A stretch of 64,000 bases of DNA from Pseudodesulfovibrio hydrargyri (lineage in GTDB: Bacteria > Desulfobacterota > Desulfovibrionia > Desulfovibrionales > Desulfovibrionaceae): assembly GCF_001874525.1 (NCBI RefSeq), contig NZ_LKAQ01000004.1:1867406-1931405 (forward strand), in the 5' to 3' direction. How positions within the stretch are numbered: the stretch's first letter is position 1; every line of letters starts with the position of its first letter. The translations under genes were made by a program, and so were the position numbers. Below the pieces are notes generated by a model. The model had not been told where the DNA came from and did not search any database. It saw only the letters and a program-made list of their open reading frames with translations. Positions 26,476 through 39,676 of this stretch are shown one piece after another.

Positions 26476-27734
26476 ATGATGTCCTGCAGGGCGCGTCGGC
26501 GGTTCATTCCGCTGGTCTTGTGCCTGGCGTGCCTGGCGTGCCTGGCGAGCCTGGCGTGTCCGGACTCCCGCGCCCGGGCGGGTTCGGACGGATACTCGCT
26601 CGGCATGTCCGCCGCCTTCACCGGTCCCAGCGACGGCCTGGGGGTGGAGCTCTACAGGGGCTCCATGGCCTACTTCACCTTTGTCAACGAGCACGGCGGC
26701 GTCAACGGCAGGACGGTCTCCATCCGCATCCTGGACGACGGCTACCAGCCCGGCCCGGCCATCGACAACACCATGCGGTTTCTGGAGGGCGACGAGCCCC
26801 TGTGCCTGTTCAGCTACGTGGGCACGCCCACGGTGACCCGCGTCCTGCCCCTGCTCAAGGGGTACGGCGGGCGGCGCAAGCTCCTCTTTTTCCCCTTTTC
26901 CGGAGCCGAACCCCAGCGCGAGCCGCCCTATGACCGGTTCGTCTTCAATCTGCGCGCCTCCTACCGCCAGGAGCTGGCCGGTCTGGTGGACCGCTTCCTG
27001 GCCCTGAACCGCAAGCGGCTGGCGGTCTTCTACCAGGCCGACGCCTTCGGGCGCAGCGGCTGGGACGGGGCGCACCGGGCGCTCAAGTCCCACGGGTACG
27101 CCCTGGTGGGCGAGGCCACCTACCGGCGCGGGGCTCGGTTCGCCGAGTCCATGAAGCGGCAGGTGGAGATCCTCATGCGCGCCAACCCGGACGCGGTCCT
27201 GTCCATCGGCTCGTACGCGGCCTGCGCGGCCCTGATCCGCGACGCCCGCGACATGGGGCTGAACGTGCCCATCGCCAACGTCTCCTTCGTGGGCAGCGAG
27301 AAGCTGCTCTCCCTGCTGCTGGCGGCCGAGCGCGAGAACGGCCGCGACTACACGTTCAATCTGGTCAATTCCCAGGTGGTCCCGAGCTACGAGGACCTGA
27401 GCCTGCCCGCGGTGCGCGAGTACCGCGAACTCATGGACCGCTACGCGCCGAACGCCCCGGCCATGGCCGCCCGGGAGTATGCCCCCGTGCGTTACAGCTT
27501 CACCAGTTTCGAGGGATTCCTCAACGCCAAGGCCATGGTCCGCATCCTTGAGGCCTATGCCGCGTCCCTCACGCCCGGGCTGGGGGCCGCGGCCGAGTCC
27601 CTCACGGAGGCGGACATCGGCATCGACGTGCCCCTGCGTTTCGGCCCCGACCGGCACCAGGGCCTGGACCGCGTCTATTTCACCACCGTCAGGGACGGCA
27701 GGTTCGTGCCCATGGACGAAAGGCAGTGGCGGGC

Positions 27735-27747
<13 letters not shown>
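26476..27747 (+). CDS. Periplasmic ABC-type substrate-binding protein (Leu/Ile/Val-binding family)
   Basis: The 423-residue protein has an unusual signal peptide made of repeats (LACLACLASLAC). The Peripla_BP_6 domain starts LGMSAAFTGPSDGLG and shows the NEHGGVNGRTVSI pattern. No transporter genes are adjacent. Instead its stop overlaps the start of a membrane hybrid kinase, so it is probably the ligand-sensing partner of that kinase. GGGGGG precedes the ATG, and a second ATG follows immediately. The signal peptide has cysteines, so lipidation is possible but unclear. Confidence 0.85.
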
Positions 27748-30242
<2,495 letters not shown>

Positions 30243-30355
30243 GGAACCATTGTGTTATTCCAATTGCGATACCCCGCCCTCTTGTGGCATGGTCGTGCCA
30301 ATGGGGGAGGAGATAGTGTTCCATATTCAACAGGTATGCTTCAAGGAGATGACTG

Positions 30356-30736
30356 ATGGCCAAGAAGATCCTCATAGTTGATGACGAGGTCCACATCAAA
30401 ATGCTGCTCGAGCAGACGCTCGAGGAGCTCGAGGACGAGTTCGAAGTGGACCTGTATACGGCCTCGGACGGCGAGGAGGGACTGGAATTCATCCGGAGCA
30501 AGCGTCCGGACCTGGTTTTTCTCGACATCATGATGCCCAAGATGAACGGCTACGAGGTCTGCCGGATCATCAAGGACGACGCGTCCCTCAAGGACGTGAA
30601 GATCATCCTGCTGACCGCCAAGGGACAGGAAGTGGACCGCAAGCAGGGACTGGAGCTGGGGGCCATGATGTACATGACCAAGCCCTTTGATCCGGACGAG
30701 ATCCTGCGCGTCTCCAAGGAGCTTCTCGAGCTGTAA
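30356..30736 (+). CDS. CheY-like single-domain response regulator
   Basis: This 126-residue protein is a stand-alone receiver: DDEVHIK at the acidic pocket, acceptor Asp in FLDIMMPKMNGYE, LLTAKGQE and the TKPFDPDEIL lysine region. It has no output domain. AAGGAG precedes the ATG. It lies between a hybrid kinase and an HD-GYP protein on the same strand with short gaps, so it may relay phosphate between the kinase and the phosphodiesterase or a motor target. Confidence 0.93.
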   Translation: MAKKILIVDDEVHIKMLLEQTLEELEDEFEVDLYTASDGEEGLEFIRSKRPDLVFLDIMMPKMNGYEVCRIIKDDASLKDVKIILLTAKGQEVDRKQGLELGAMMYMTKPFDPDEILRVSKELLEL

Positions 30737-30767
30737 ACGGATTCGCTCCCGGACCGCCCCCCTCTGC

Positions 30768-32507
30768 ATGACACCCTTGAAAAAATACATACGGCCCGGC
30801 GTATTGCGCAACCTTCTCCGCAAGGCTGCCGAAATGGCCGACGGCCGCTGCTCCCTGGCCATCAGCTTCGAGGGCGAGGTCTGCATCGTCGAGGGGCCGG
30901 CCCCCGAGGTCGCCTTTGTCGAGGGCGGGCCCGGGGTGAGCAGCGTGCCCATCCGGTTCGACCAGGTCCACTCCGGGCGGCTGTTCCTGCTCGCGGACCG
31001 GCCAGACGACCGGGACGAGTGCGGCAGGCTCTTGAATTTCCTGTCCTATTCCATTCAGGAACTGGTGGACATGGAGTACGCCCGGCGATCCATCGCCGAA
31101 GAGGCCCTGGCCAAGTACCGCGAACTGGCCCTGTTCCACCGCTCGGTGCCGAACATCAACACCTCCCTGCACATGCGCGACGTGGTCAACGCGCTCATCG
31201 ACGAATGCCGCCTGGAAAACTACCCCGGCGAGCTGGGCATGATCTTTTTGCTGGAACCGTCGCGCAAGGTCTTCCGCCTGGCCGTGCAGTTCGGCTTTCC
31301 CTTCGGCACCTACCTGCAGCCCATGGTGGACAGCGCGCTGTTCCAGGAAGTGGCCTGCTCGGGCCGGGGCGAGATCGTCAACGACCTGGAAAAGGAGGCC
31401 CGCTGGGACAACGAGCTGCCTGGCCTGGGGTCCATGATCCTCATCCCCATCAACTCGCCCAACCGCTGCGAGGGGGTGCTCATTCTGGGCTCCAGGAACA
31501 CCGGAGTGTTCGAGGCCGCCCACCGGCGCAGCCTGACCACCCTGGCCTCGGTGGCGGGCATCTCGGTCTCCAACGCCTTCAACTTCGAGGGTATCCAGAA
31601 GCTGATGGACGCCATCATGCAGGCCCTGGCCGAGGCCATCGACTCGCGGGACCCGTATACGGCGGGCCACTCCGAGCGCGTGGCCCATCTGGCCGTGGCC
31701 TTCGGGCACACCCTGAACGAGGCCGGGGGCTACCGGGGAAGGGTTTTGAGCGACGACGAGCTGCGCGAGATCTACTACGCGGGCATCCTGCACGACGTGG
31801 GCAAGATCGGCATCAAGGAGGACGTCCTGACCAAGCGCACCCGGCTGCCGAAACGGCGCATGGACGTGGTCCGGGCGCGCTTCCAGCTCCTGGGCCAGTT
31901 CGACGACTTCGATTGGGGCCACGCCTTCGAGCGGCTGTGCGACGTGAACAAGGCCATGGTCCCGGACGCGTCCGCCCTGGATTTCGTCCGCGAACTGGGC
32001 GACCGGGTCCTGCGCCGCAACGGGACCAGCCTGCGCTATCTCTATGACGACGAACTGGAGAACCTGCTGCTGGCCTACGGCAACCTGACTCGGGACGAGC
32101 GCAGGGAGATCGAGCGCCATCCGGCCGAGAGCGAGCGTATCCTCCAGCACATCCCCATGCAGGACGGCTACGGAGACCTCCTGACCATCATCCGCCAGCA
32201 CCACGAACGCATGGACGGCTCAGGCTATCCCGACGGGCTCAAGGGCGAGGACATCCTGCTCCAGAGCCGCTTGATGGCCATCGTGGACATCTATGACGCC
32301 GTCACCCAGGAACGCCACTACAAGCCCGCCTACACCCGCAGCGAGGCCATGAAGATCCTCGGCCGGGAAGTGGAGGAGGGCAAACTGGACAGCGAGTTGA
32401 CCAGCTTCTTCCTGAGCAATATCGAGAGCATCGAGATGCTTTCCGAACAGGTCAAGGTGACCAAGGCCACGCACCTGTCGTCCCTGGGCCACCTGTCCAG
32501 TCTCTGA
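30768..32507 (+). CDS. GAF plus HD-GYP domain phosphodiesterase
   Basis: The 579-residue protein has an N-terminal region of unknown fold, a GAF domain (~130-285), and an HD-GYP domain with His301 (AGHSERVAH), His342-Asp343 (LHDVGKIG), His479 (HHERMDGSGYPDGL) and VDIYDAVTQERHY. All catalytic residues are present. About 135 residues separate HD from the HHE motif instead of roughly 60, because a segment rich in Asp, Arg and Leu is inserted. It probably degrades c-di-GMP under GAF control. It lies 31 bases after the CheY-like gene. Confidence 0.9.
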   Translation: MTPLKKYIRPGVLRNLLRKAAEMADGRCSLAISFEGEVCIVEGPAPEVAFVEGGPGVSSVPIRFDQVHSGRLFLLADRPDDRDECGRLLNFLSYSIQELVDMEYARRSIAEEALAKYRELALFHRSVPNINTSLHMRDVVNALIDECRLENYPGELGMIFLLEPSRKVFRLAVQFGFPFGTYLQPMVDSALFQEVACSGRGEIVNDLEKEARWDNELPGLGSMILIPINSPNRCEGVLILGSRNTGVFEAAHRRSLTTLASVAGISVSNAFNFEGIQKLMDAIMQALAEAIDSRDPYTAGHSERVAHLAVAFGHTLNEAGGYRGRVLSDDELREIYYAGILHDVGKIGIKEDVLTKRTRLPKRRMDVVRARFQLLGQFDDFDWGHAFERLCDVNKAMVPDASALDFVRELGDRVLRRNGTSLRYLYDDELENLLLAYGNLTRDERREIERHPAESERILQHIPMQDGYGDLLTIIRQHHERMDGSGYPDGLKGEDILLQSRLMAIVDIYDAVTQERHYKPAYTRSEAMKILGREVEEGKLDSELTSFFLSNIESIEMLSEQVKVTKATHLSSLGHLSSL

Positions 32508-32528
32508 TTCTCACATTCCGGAAAGGAT

Positions 32529-34118
32529 TCAGCGCACCGGGCGCCGGGCGATGGCGGAAAGCGGCATCTGTCCTTCGGCGAACAACGCCTTGCAGAAGAG
32601 CGGCAGGTCCAGCCGCCACTGGCGGCGCAGTTCGGTCAGCTCGTGCAGGCCGAGCACGGGCATGGTCCGGTGGCCCGGGGCCGTGCGGATGAGCCTGACT
32701 TCGCTCAATGCCTCCTCGCGGGTGAACCCGGCGCGGTCCAGGATGTCCAGGCAGTGGTCCTGGTCCAGGCCGCCCACGGCCAGTTCGGTGTCGATGCGGG
32801 CCAGGGCCGCCCGCCTGAGTCCGCGCACGTGCAGGACCAGCCGGTCCAGATCGGTTTCCAGGTAGCCCAGCTCGTCCAGCAGGTGCTCGGCAAAGGCCAG
32901 CCAGCCCGCCGTGAACACGGGATTGGTCACCTGACCCAGGCACGGGTCGGCCAGAGCCCGGCGCTGTGAGTCGAGCAGGTGGCGGCCGGGATAGGTCTGG
33001 GCCGCGGCCAGGAAGGGAAATTCGCGGCGCATGCGGGCCAGGTGGGCCGGGGTGTCGCGGAACCGGTTGCCAGAAAATATGTGCGGGCTGACATAGCACC
33101 GGGACGGCTCGTTCTCCCAGGCCCCGAGCACGGGGTCGTGGTGGATGGGCCGCAGGGTGGACGCCAGGTGCCGGGGCTGGGGGTCGATGCGCAGGCCGGA
33201 GTCCGCGAACACGCCCGCCAGGGGGCCTTCCTGGACAAAGGCGCGCAGCCGGTGGATTTCCCGGATGATCAGGTCCAGGGGGGCCAGGCCGTCGGTGGGC
33301 GGTCCCTCGTATCCCTCGTACAGTTCGCGCCACGTCCCGCCGCCAATCCCGGCCTGGAGACGGTCCAACGTGGTCAGTCTCGCCTCGAACTCGGTTTCGG
33401 CCAGGTCGCGCAGCTCCTCCATGGAGCGGTCCGTGCCCAGCACGTGCTCGGCGGCGTATCGGAAGGAGGGGCCGTCCGGGTCCGGGATCTCGGGCCTGGA
33501 GGTGACGAAACGGTCGTATTCGCGCAGGGCCGCCAGGGCGTCGGCCAGAAATCGGGGGGCCTTGCCCGCCCGGCCCAGCTCCTGTCCGCCCAGCTCGGTC
33601 AGGTAGCGGGCGCAGTCCCGGATCATGGTCTGTGAAGTGGACCGGCTGGCCGTGCTGGCGGCCTCGATGTTCTCGGTGGCGTGGGTCAGCATGGCGGGCA
33701 CGGACTTGAGGCGGCTGATGAACCGCTTCTGCCGTGCCCGGTCGTTCTTGGCGGGCAGGTCGGCGGCCTGCTCCAGGCCGGTGAAGGCCACCTGCAGGTA
33801 GAGTTCCGGGGCGTGTTCCCAGGCGCGGATGCCGTCCAGTTCGGCGATGACCCCGCCCGCGCTCAAGGCCAGGGCCTGGGCCCGCGCCTTGTCGGCCGGT
33901 TCCGTCGCCTTGTCCGCTTCGGCCAGGAAATTGTTGCGGAAGGCGGTCAGGGCGGCCACGTGCCGGGCGATGGACCGGCCGGACAGGTCGTCCAGGCGGT
34001 CCAGCCACCTGGAGGCGTCGGTCACGGGGGGCATGAGCGGGAAGGCGCCCGAGGCGCACATCACCGGATAGTGCTTGGCCAGATAGGCGAAGAACTTCTT
34101 GGCAACTGAGGATTTCAT
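32529..34118 (-). CDS. DUF885-like protein
   Basis: The 529-residue protein has no signal peptide. Its C-terminal third resembles DUF885 peptidase-like proteins: YPGRHLLDSQRRAL, then TAGWLAFAEHLLDELGY and LDRLVLHVRGLRRAALARID. The family usually has PGHHLQ, so the first histidine is replaced by arginine here; the glutamate of the AE motif is kept. Catalytic status is therefore doubtful. It is upstream of nothing in its own direction except a converging HD-GYP gene, and 27 bases downstream of cheV, so it may be cotranscribed with cheV. Confidence 0.65.
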   Translation of the reverse strand: MKSSVAKKFFAYLAKHYPVMCASGAFPLMPPVTDASRWLDRLDDLSGRSIARHVAALTAFRNNFLAEADKATEPADKARAQALALSAGGVIAELDGIRAWEHAPELYLQVAFTGLEQAADLPAKNDRARQKRFISRLKSVPAMLTHATENIEAASTASRSTSQTMIRDCARYLTELGGQELGRAGKAPRFLADALAALREYDRFVTSRPEIPDPDGPSFRYAAEHVLGTDRSMEELRDLAETEFEARLTTLDRLQAGIGGGTWRELYEGYEGPPTDGLAPLDLIIREIHRLRAFVQEGPLAGVFADSGLRIDPQPRHLASTLRPIHHDPVLGAWENEPSRCYVSPHIFSGNRFRDTPAHLARMRREFPFLAAAQTYPGRHLLDSQRRALADPCLGQVTNPVFTAGWLAFAEHLLDELGYLETDLDRLVLHVRGLRRAALARIDTELAVGGLDQDHCLDILDRAGFTREEALSEVRLIRTAPGHRTMPVLGLHELTELRRQWRLDLPLFCKALFAEGQMPLSAIARRPVR

Positions 34119-34145
34119 GGGTTCTTTGCCTTTGGCTTTCGGGGC

Positions 34146-35099
34146 CTAGCCTGCCTGCTCTTCGAGCAGTTTCAGCGCCCTGGGCGCGAGTTCGCCCAGT
34201 TCGGCCTTGGATATCTGGGCGTCGGCGCCCACGGCGATGCCCTTGTGGTGCAGGGTCTGGGTGACGATGGAGGAGCAGAGGATGACCGGCAGATGGCGCA
34301 GGCCGTTGTCTTCCTTGATGCGGCGGGTCAGGGTGTGGCCGTCCATGGAGGGCATCTCCACGTCCGAGACCACCAGGTTGACGTAGTCCTCCAGGGGGCG
34401 TCCCTCGGATTCGGCGAGCCTCTGGATCCCCAGCAGGTATTGCAGGGCCTGTTCGCCGTTCTCCTCGGTGTGGACCTTGAATCCGGCCGAGGTCAGGATG
34501 TTGGCGATCATCTTGCGCGCCATGGCCGAGTCGTCGGCCAGCAGCACCCGGTACTTCCTGTGGGCGATGGCCTCGCGGACCTTCTCCGTGGCCTCCGGGT
34601 CCGGCTCGCCGCCCGGGTTCAGGTCCATGCAGATCTTCTCCATGTCCAGGATGAAGGTGATCCTGCCGGCGATCTTGACCACGCCGGTGATGGAGTTGAC
34701 CGTCAGGGAGGAGACGTAGTTGGTCGGGGCCTCCACCTCCTGCCAGCCGATGCGGTGGATGCGGGTCACGCCCGAGACCAGGAAGGCGCTCTTGGTCCGG
34801 TTGAATTCGGTGACGATGACCTTGGGCGGCTCGGTCTCGACACGGCTCTTGCGCAGCCACCCGGCCAGGTCGACGAGCGGGATGATCTCGTTGCGCAGGT
34901 TGAAGGCGCCGAGCACGGACGGATGGGCCGCTTCGGGCATCTCGGTCAGCTCGGGCATCTGGATGATCTCCAGCACCTTGGCCACGTTGATGCCGTAATA
35001 GCCCCGGTAACCGCCGCCCGTGCGCGATTCGTCGAGATAGAACTCGACGATCTCGAGCTCATTGGTGCCCGATTCCAACAGGATCTTGGTTTCGCTCAT
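34146..35099 (-). CDS. cheV: Chemotaxis protein CheV (CheW domain plus receiver)
   Basis: Residues ~10-170 form a CheW-like coupling domain (YYGINVAKVLEII, LGAFNLRNEIIPLVDL). Residues ~190-310 form a receiver (VLLADDSAMARKMI, acceptor Asp in VVSDVEMPSMDG, KAELGEL). The combination and the 317-residue length define CheV, an adaptor between chemoreceptors and CheA. GGAG lies ten bases before the ATG; longer in-frame starts have no ribosome site. No chemoreceptor gene is adjacent. Confidence 0.92.
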   Translation of the reverse strand: MSETKILLESGTNELEIVEFYLDESRTGGGYRGYYGINVAKVLEIIQMPELTEMPEAAHPSVLGAFNLRNEIIPLVDLAGWLRKSRVETEPPKVIVTEFNRTKSAFLVSGVTRIHRIGWQEVEAPTNYVSSLTVNSITGVVKIAGRITFILDMEKICMDLNPGGEPDPEATEKVREAIAHRKYRVLLADDSAMARKMIANILTSAGFKVHTEENGEQALQYLLGIQRLAESEGRPLEDYVNLVVSDVEMPSMDGHTLTRRIKEDNGLRHLPVILCSSIVTQTLHHKGIAVGADAQISKAELGELAPRALKLLEEQAG

Positions 35100-35213
35100 G
35101 AACAGGTTTCTCCAGGGGCCTCCGCGTGCCCGACGGTATGGTGACCCCGAACATATACAAGCGGTTTGCCGGGCGCAACCCCGGGCATGCGGCAAATCGC
35201 GGCGGAATACTCG

Positions 35214-36596
<1,383 letters not shown>

Positions 36597-36607
36597 GATT
36601 TTCCTCG

Positions 36608-38023
36608 TCAGGCGGTTGCGGGCAGGGTGAAACGGAAAGTGGCGCCTCGGCCCGGTTCGCTCTCGACCCAGATGCGCCCGCCGTGGGCCAGGACGATGCG
36701 CCGGGAGATGGCCAGGCCCAGCCCGGCCCCGTCTATGGAGTCGCGCACGCCGGGCTCGCGGTAGTACTTGAGAAAGATGCGTTCGCGCTCGTCCTCCGGG
36801 ATGCCCGGCCCGTTGTCGCGGACGCAAAAGAGGGCCTCGTCGCCGCTGCGCTCGGCGCTGACCCGGACCTTGCCGCCCCGGCCCGAGAACTTGACGGCGT
36901 TGCCCACCAGGTTGGTCAGCACCTGGCTGATGTGCGCGGGGTCGGCGGTCACGGCCAGCCCGGGCCCGACCTCGGCTTCGAGGGTCACGTCGGCTCCCCT
37001 GGCCGTGGGCGCGAGCCGCTCCAGGGCCGCGTCCACCAGCCCGGCCGCGTCCACGCGCTCCGGGTTCAGCTCCAGTTCCTGCGTCTCCATGCGCGATACG
37101 GACAGCAGCCGCGAGAGCAGGCCGGACAGGCGACCGGACTCCTTTTCGGCAATGTCCAGGAACCGCTTCTGCCTCTCGTTGACCGCGCCGAAGGTCCCGG
37201 ATCCGATGAGGTCCACGGCCTCGCGCACCGAGGTCAGCGGGGTGCGGATTTCATGGGAGAGCATGGCGATGAAGTCGGCGCGCATGCGCTCCTCGCGCCG
37301 CAGCCGCGCGGCCATGGCGTTGAAGGCCAGGGCCAGCTCGCCCAGCTCGTCGCGCGACAGGATGCGCACGTCGCGGGGCGTGGCTCCGGTGCCCAGTTCG
37401 CGGATGCCCCGGCGCACCTCGCCGAGCGAGCGGTTCAGGGTCCAGGCCAGCAGCAGGCTGCCGCCCACGCCCACGACGAGGCAGAAGGCCAGGCCGTACA
37501 TGCCCACGTTTGCCGCGTGGCGGCCCGCGTCGCGAAGCTGCGTCAGGCGCGCCTCGGTGTCGGCCTGGTTGTCCAGCAGGGACTGCTCCAGGATATCGGT
37601 CCAGTCGCTGACCGTGTCGTCCGGGGTCAGGTTCTCGCCCGGGGTGTTGGCCGGGTCCAGGGTGATCTGGTACTCCGAGGTCAGCTCCCTCCACTCGTCG
37701 GCGTAGCGGGGGTGCTTTTCGATGGTCCTGTTGAGGATCTCGCCGAACCGGGTCAGATCCTCGACGATGAAGCCCACGGCGGCCTGGTCGCCGCCCAGGA
37801 TGCGGTAGCGTCGGATGTTGTTCTGCACGTTGTAGAGGCGCTCGAGCATGCGCTGGATGGCCGAGTCCAGGTCGTGGTTCTCGGTGACCATGAGCCCGGC
37901 GATCTCCGCGTCCTTCCGGACCTGCTGGAAAAGGTAGGCCGAGGTGGCGAAAAAAACCACGATCAGGGCGCAGGCCCAGACGGTCAGTTTGGCGGCGATG
38001 GTCAGGTGGCGGGCCTTGGGCAT
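36608..38023 (-). CDS. Membrane sensor histidine kinase
   Basis: The 471-residue protein has a first membrane helix at ~10-30, a helical periplasmic sensor of about 150 residues and a second helix near 190. HAMP follows, then HisKA with His in LSHEIRTPLTSV and an ATPase domain with RDNGPGIP and GAGLGLAI. It has no receiver of its own. The gene directly upstream in the operon order of the NtrC-like regulator makes a classical two-component pair. The periplasmic part looks like a four-helix bundle; its signal is unknown. The ATG follows GGTAGGA. Confidence 0.92.
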   Translation of the reverse strand: MPKARHLTIAAKLTVWACALIVVFFATSAYLFQQVRKDAEIAGLMVTENHDLDSAIQRMLERLYNVQNNIRRYRILGGDQAAVGFIVEDLTRFGEILNRTIEKHPRYADEWRELTSEYQITLDPANTPGENLTPDDTVSDWTDILEQSLLDNQADTEARLTQLRDAGRHAANVGMYGLAFCLVVGVGGSLLLAWTLNRSLGEVRRGIRELGTGATPRDVRILSRDELGELALAFNAMAARLRREERMRADFIAMLSHEIRTPLTSVREAVDLIGSGTFGAVNERQKRFLDIAEKESGRLSGLLSRLLSVSRMETQELELNPERVDAAGLVDAALERLAPTARGADVTLEAEVGPGLAVTADPAHISQVLTNLVGNAVKFSGRGGKVRVSAERSGDEALFCVRDNGPGIPEDERERIFLKYYREPGVRDSIDGAGLGLAISRRIVLAHGGRIWVESEPGRGATFRFTLPATA

Positions 38024-38075
38024 GGCGCGAATCCTACCGCATTCCCGGGGGCCGGGCAAACCGGGCCGGGCACCC

Positions 38076-38112
38076 AAAAAAATCCCGCCCGTCACGCCAA
38101 CGGCGCGGCGGG
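38076..38112 (-). terminator. Terminator for the acylphosphatase-like gene
   Basis: Read on the minus strand, GCCCGCCGCGCC and a complementary segment with a small internal mismatch form a GC stem, followed by a run of seven T. It lies 28 bases beyond the stop. Confidence 0.65.
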
Positions 38113-38139
38113 CAGGCCGACGGGTCCGGGACGGCTGGA

Positions 38140-38412
38140 TCAGCCCCGGATTTCAAAGACGTCGAAAACCTTGTCGTATTCGATGGTATTGCACGTTATC
38201 TCACCCCGGTCCACGATGGGGGCCTCCGCCAGGAGGTGTTCGCGGAAGGCGGTGAACTTCGCCGCATCTCCCTGAAGCAGAATTTCGGCCTTGCGGTCGG
38301 CAACGTTGCGCACCCAGCCCTTCAGGCCGAGGAGCTGTGCGGTGCTCTGGACCCAGGACTGGAAATTGCCGCCAGTGACCTTTCCTTCGACGACGCATGT
38401 GTAGCTCAGCAT
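38140..38412 (-). CDS. Acylphosphatase-like protein lacking the catalytic arginine
   Basis: The 90-residue protein has the acylphosphatase fold pattern and length. In active enzymes the loop reads like GRVQGVGFR, whose arginine binds the phosphate. Here it reads GKVTGGNFQ, with Gln18 in place of the arginine. The second catalytic residue is kept (Asn36 in LKGWVRNVAD). Acylphosphatases hydrolyse acyl phosphates; this one is probably inactive or altered. AGGTTC precedes the ATG weakly (GGAGGTTCATC at seven bases). It is monocistronic with its own terminator. Confidence 0.8.
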   Translation of the reverse strand: MLSYTCVVEGKVTGGNFQSWVQSTAQLLGLKGWVRNVADRKAEILLQGDAAKFTAFREHLLAEAPIVDRGEITCNTIEYDKVFDVFEIRG

Positions 38413-38586
38413 GATGAACCTCCGATTTCATGTTTCCGCTTTGTCTATAATATACAGTAAAACCGGCAAAGAGAAAAGGGTGGGAGATGAGGAAAATAGC
38501 CCCCTTTGCGGTTGCCTGTCCCGGCGGCCTGCTGTATGGTGTCGTCCTGCTCTGAGCGCTTCGCACCCGTGAAGCGAGGAATTCCC

Positions 38587-39198
38587 ATGCGCATATTGTT
38601 TTTCGTCGTCGCCGTCCTGGCGATGATCGTCCTTTCCGTCCCGGCCCGGGCGTCGCTGCCCTATTACAATGCCGACCTGGGCTACACCATCTGGCTGCCC
38701 GAGAGCTGGAACGAGGCTCCGCCGGATTCGTTGAACGCCCACGAGCTGGCGGGCTGCGCCCTGCCTGTGCGGGGCACGGTCGCCCCGGACTGGCGGGCGG
38801 GCTACGTCCACCCGAGCCCTGGGCGGACATGCGCCCTCCTGGTGGAGGCCAAGCCCGGCCGGACCATGCGGGACGCCGACATCTCCAACTTCAACAGCTT
38901 CCTGGTCCGCTCCCTGGCCCGGTCCATCCGCGAAGACGTCCGGCTGCCCGGCGAGCCGGTGACGGTCTTCAAGGACGCCACCTATTTCCGGGACCGGAAG
39001 ACCCTGCGCATCGAGACCGAGGTGGCGGGAAGCGGCGGAGCCGTGCTCAGCATGGCCTATATCGTCTACACCCGGAAGGGCATGCTGGCCTTCACTGCCT
39101 TCGTGGACCCCGCCGACCGGGAGACCCGGCAGGCCGTGGACAAGGCCGTGCTCTCGGTCTACCTGGACGACAGGCTGCGCCTTGCCGCCGAGCGTTGA
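38587..39198 (+). CDS. Hypothetical secreted protein
   Basis: I do not recognise this 203-residue protein. It has a cleavable signal peptide (VLAMIVLSVPARA) and a compact mature domain that starts LPYYNADLGYTIWLPESW, a pattern seen in small periplasmic proteins that resemble PsbP/DUF1795-like folds. A central ISNFNSFLVRSLARSI helix and alternating beta segments follow. GAGGA precedes the ATG. It is followed by another small secreted protein on the same strand after 161 bases. Confidence 0.7.
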   Translation: MRILFFVVAVLAMIVLSVPARASLPYYNADLGYTIWLPESWNEAPPDSLNAHELAGCALPVRGTVAPDWRAGYVHPSPGRTCALLVEAKPGRTMRDADISNFNSFLVRSLARSIREDVRLPGEPVTVFKDATYFRDRKTLRIETEVAGSGGAVLSMAYIVYTRKGMLAFTAFVDPADRETRQAVDKAVLSVYLDDRLRLAAER

Positions 39199-39359
39199 CG
39201 CGCGGGAGCGGGCCGGATACCATCGGATCAGGCGGGAACGGATGGTTCCCGGTGCGCACTTTTGCGCGCGCACGTTCCGCACGGACGGGGGCAGCTTGCC
39301 GGAATCGTTGTGGTTTGACGGCGGCACGCCCCTTGCTTCGTGCGGTGTAGGAGGCCCGA

Positions 39360-39608
39360 GTGAAGAAGATTATCCTGGCAACGGTCATCACTCTCTTGAT
39401 GCTCTCACCGGTCCGGGCGGCGGACGTCCGCTTCCCGGCGGATTCTTTGCTCGTGGCCTCCAAACAGGATGACCGGGGCCGGAACGACGGTCGCCAGGAC
39501 AGGGGCGGAAAAAAGCCGGGCACGGTCATCATCAAGGGCAAGGGCGGCAAGGTCACCGGCGTGGAACGGGAGCCGGACAGGCGGCCGCGCCAAAAGCCGC
39601 AGCGCTGA
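39360..39608 (+). CDS. Small secreted basic protein
   Basis: The 82-residue protein has a signal peptide (MKKIILATVITLLMLSPVRA) and a short, highly charged mature part rich in Arg, Lys, Asp and Gly with the motif VIIKGKGGKVTGVE. The start is GTG, supported by AGGAGG five bases upstream. No family is recognised. A very strong terminator follows at once. Confidence 0.65.
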   Translation: MKKIILATVITLLMLSPVRAADVRFPADSLLVASKQDDRGRNDGRQDRGGKKPGTVIIKGKGGKVTGVEREPDRRPRQKPQR

Positions 39609-39615
39609 CCGGCCC

Positions 39616-39660
39616 GCGCAAAAAGCCCCCGGAACCATCGGTTCCGGGGGCTTTTTGCGC
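39616..39660. terminator. Perfect 21-bp bidirectional terminator
   Basis: The stem starts GCGCAAAAAGCCCCCGG, has a 3-base loop ATC and is perfectly complementary over 21 bp. A5/T5 runs at both stem ends allow termination of both the small secreted protein gene and the convergent hypothetical gene. Confidence 0.92.
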
Positions 39661-39676
39661 GCCGCAGGCGGACGGG

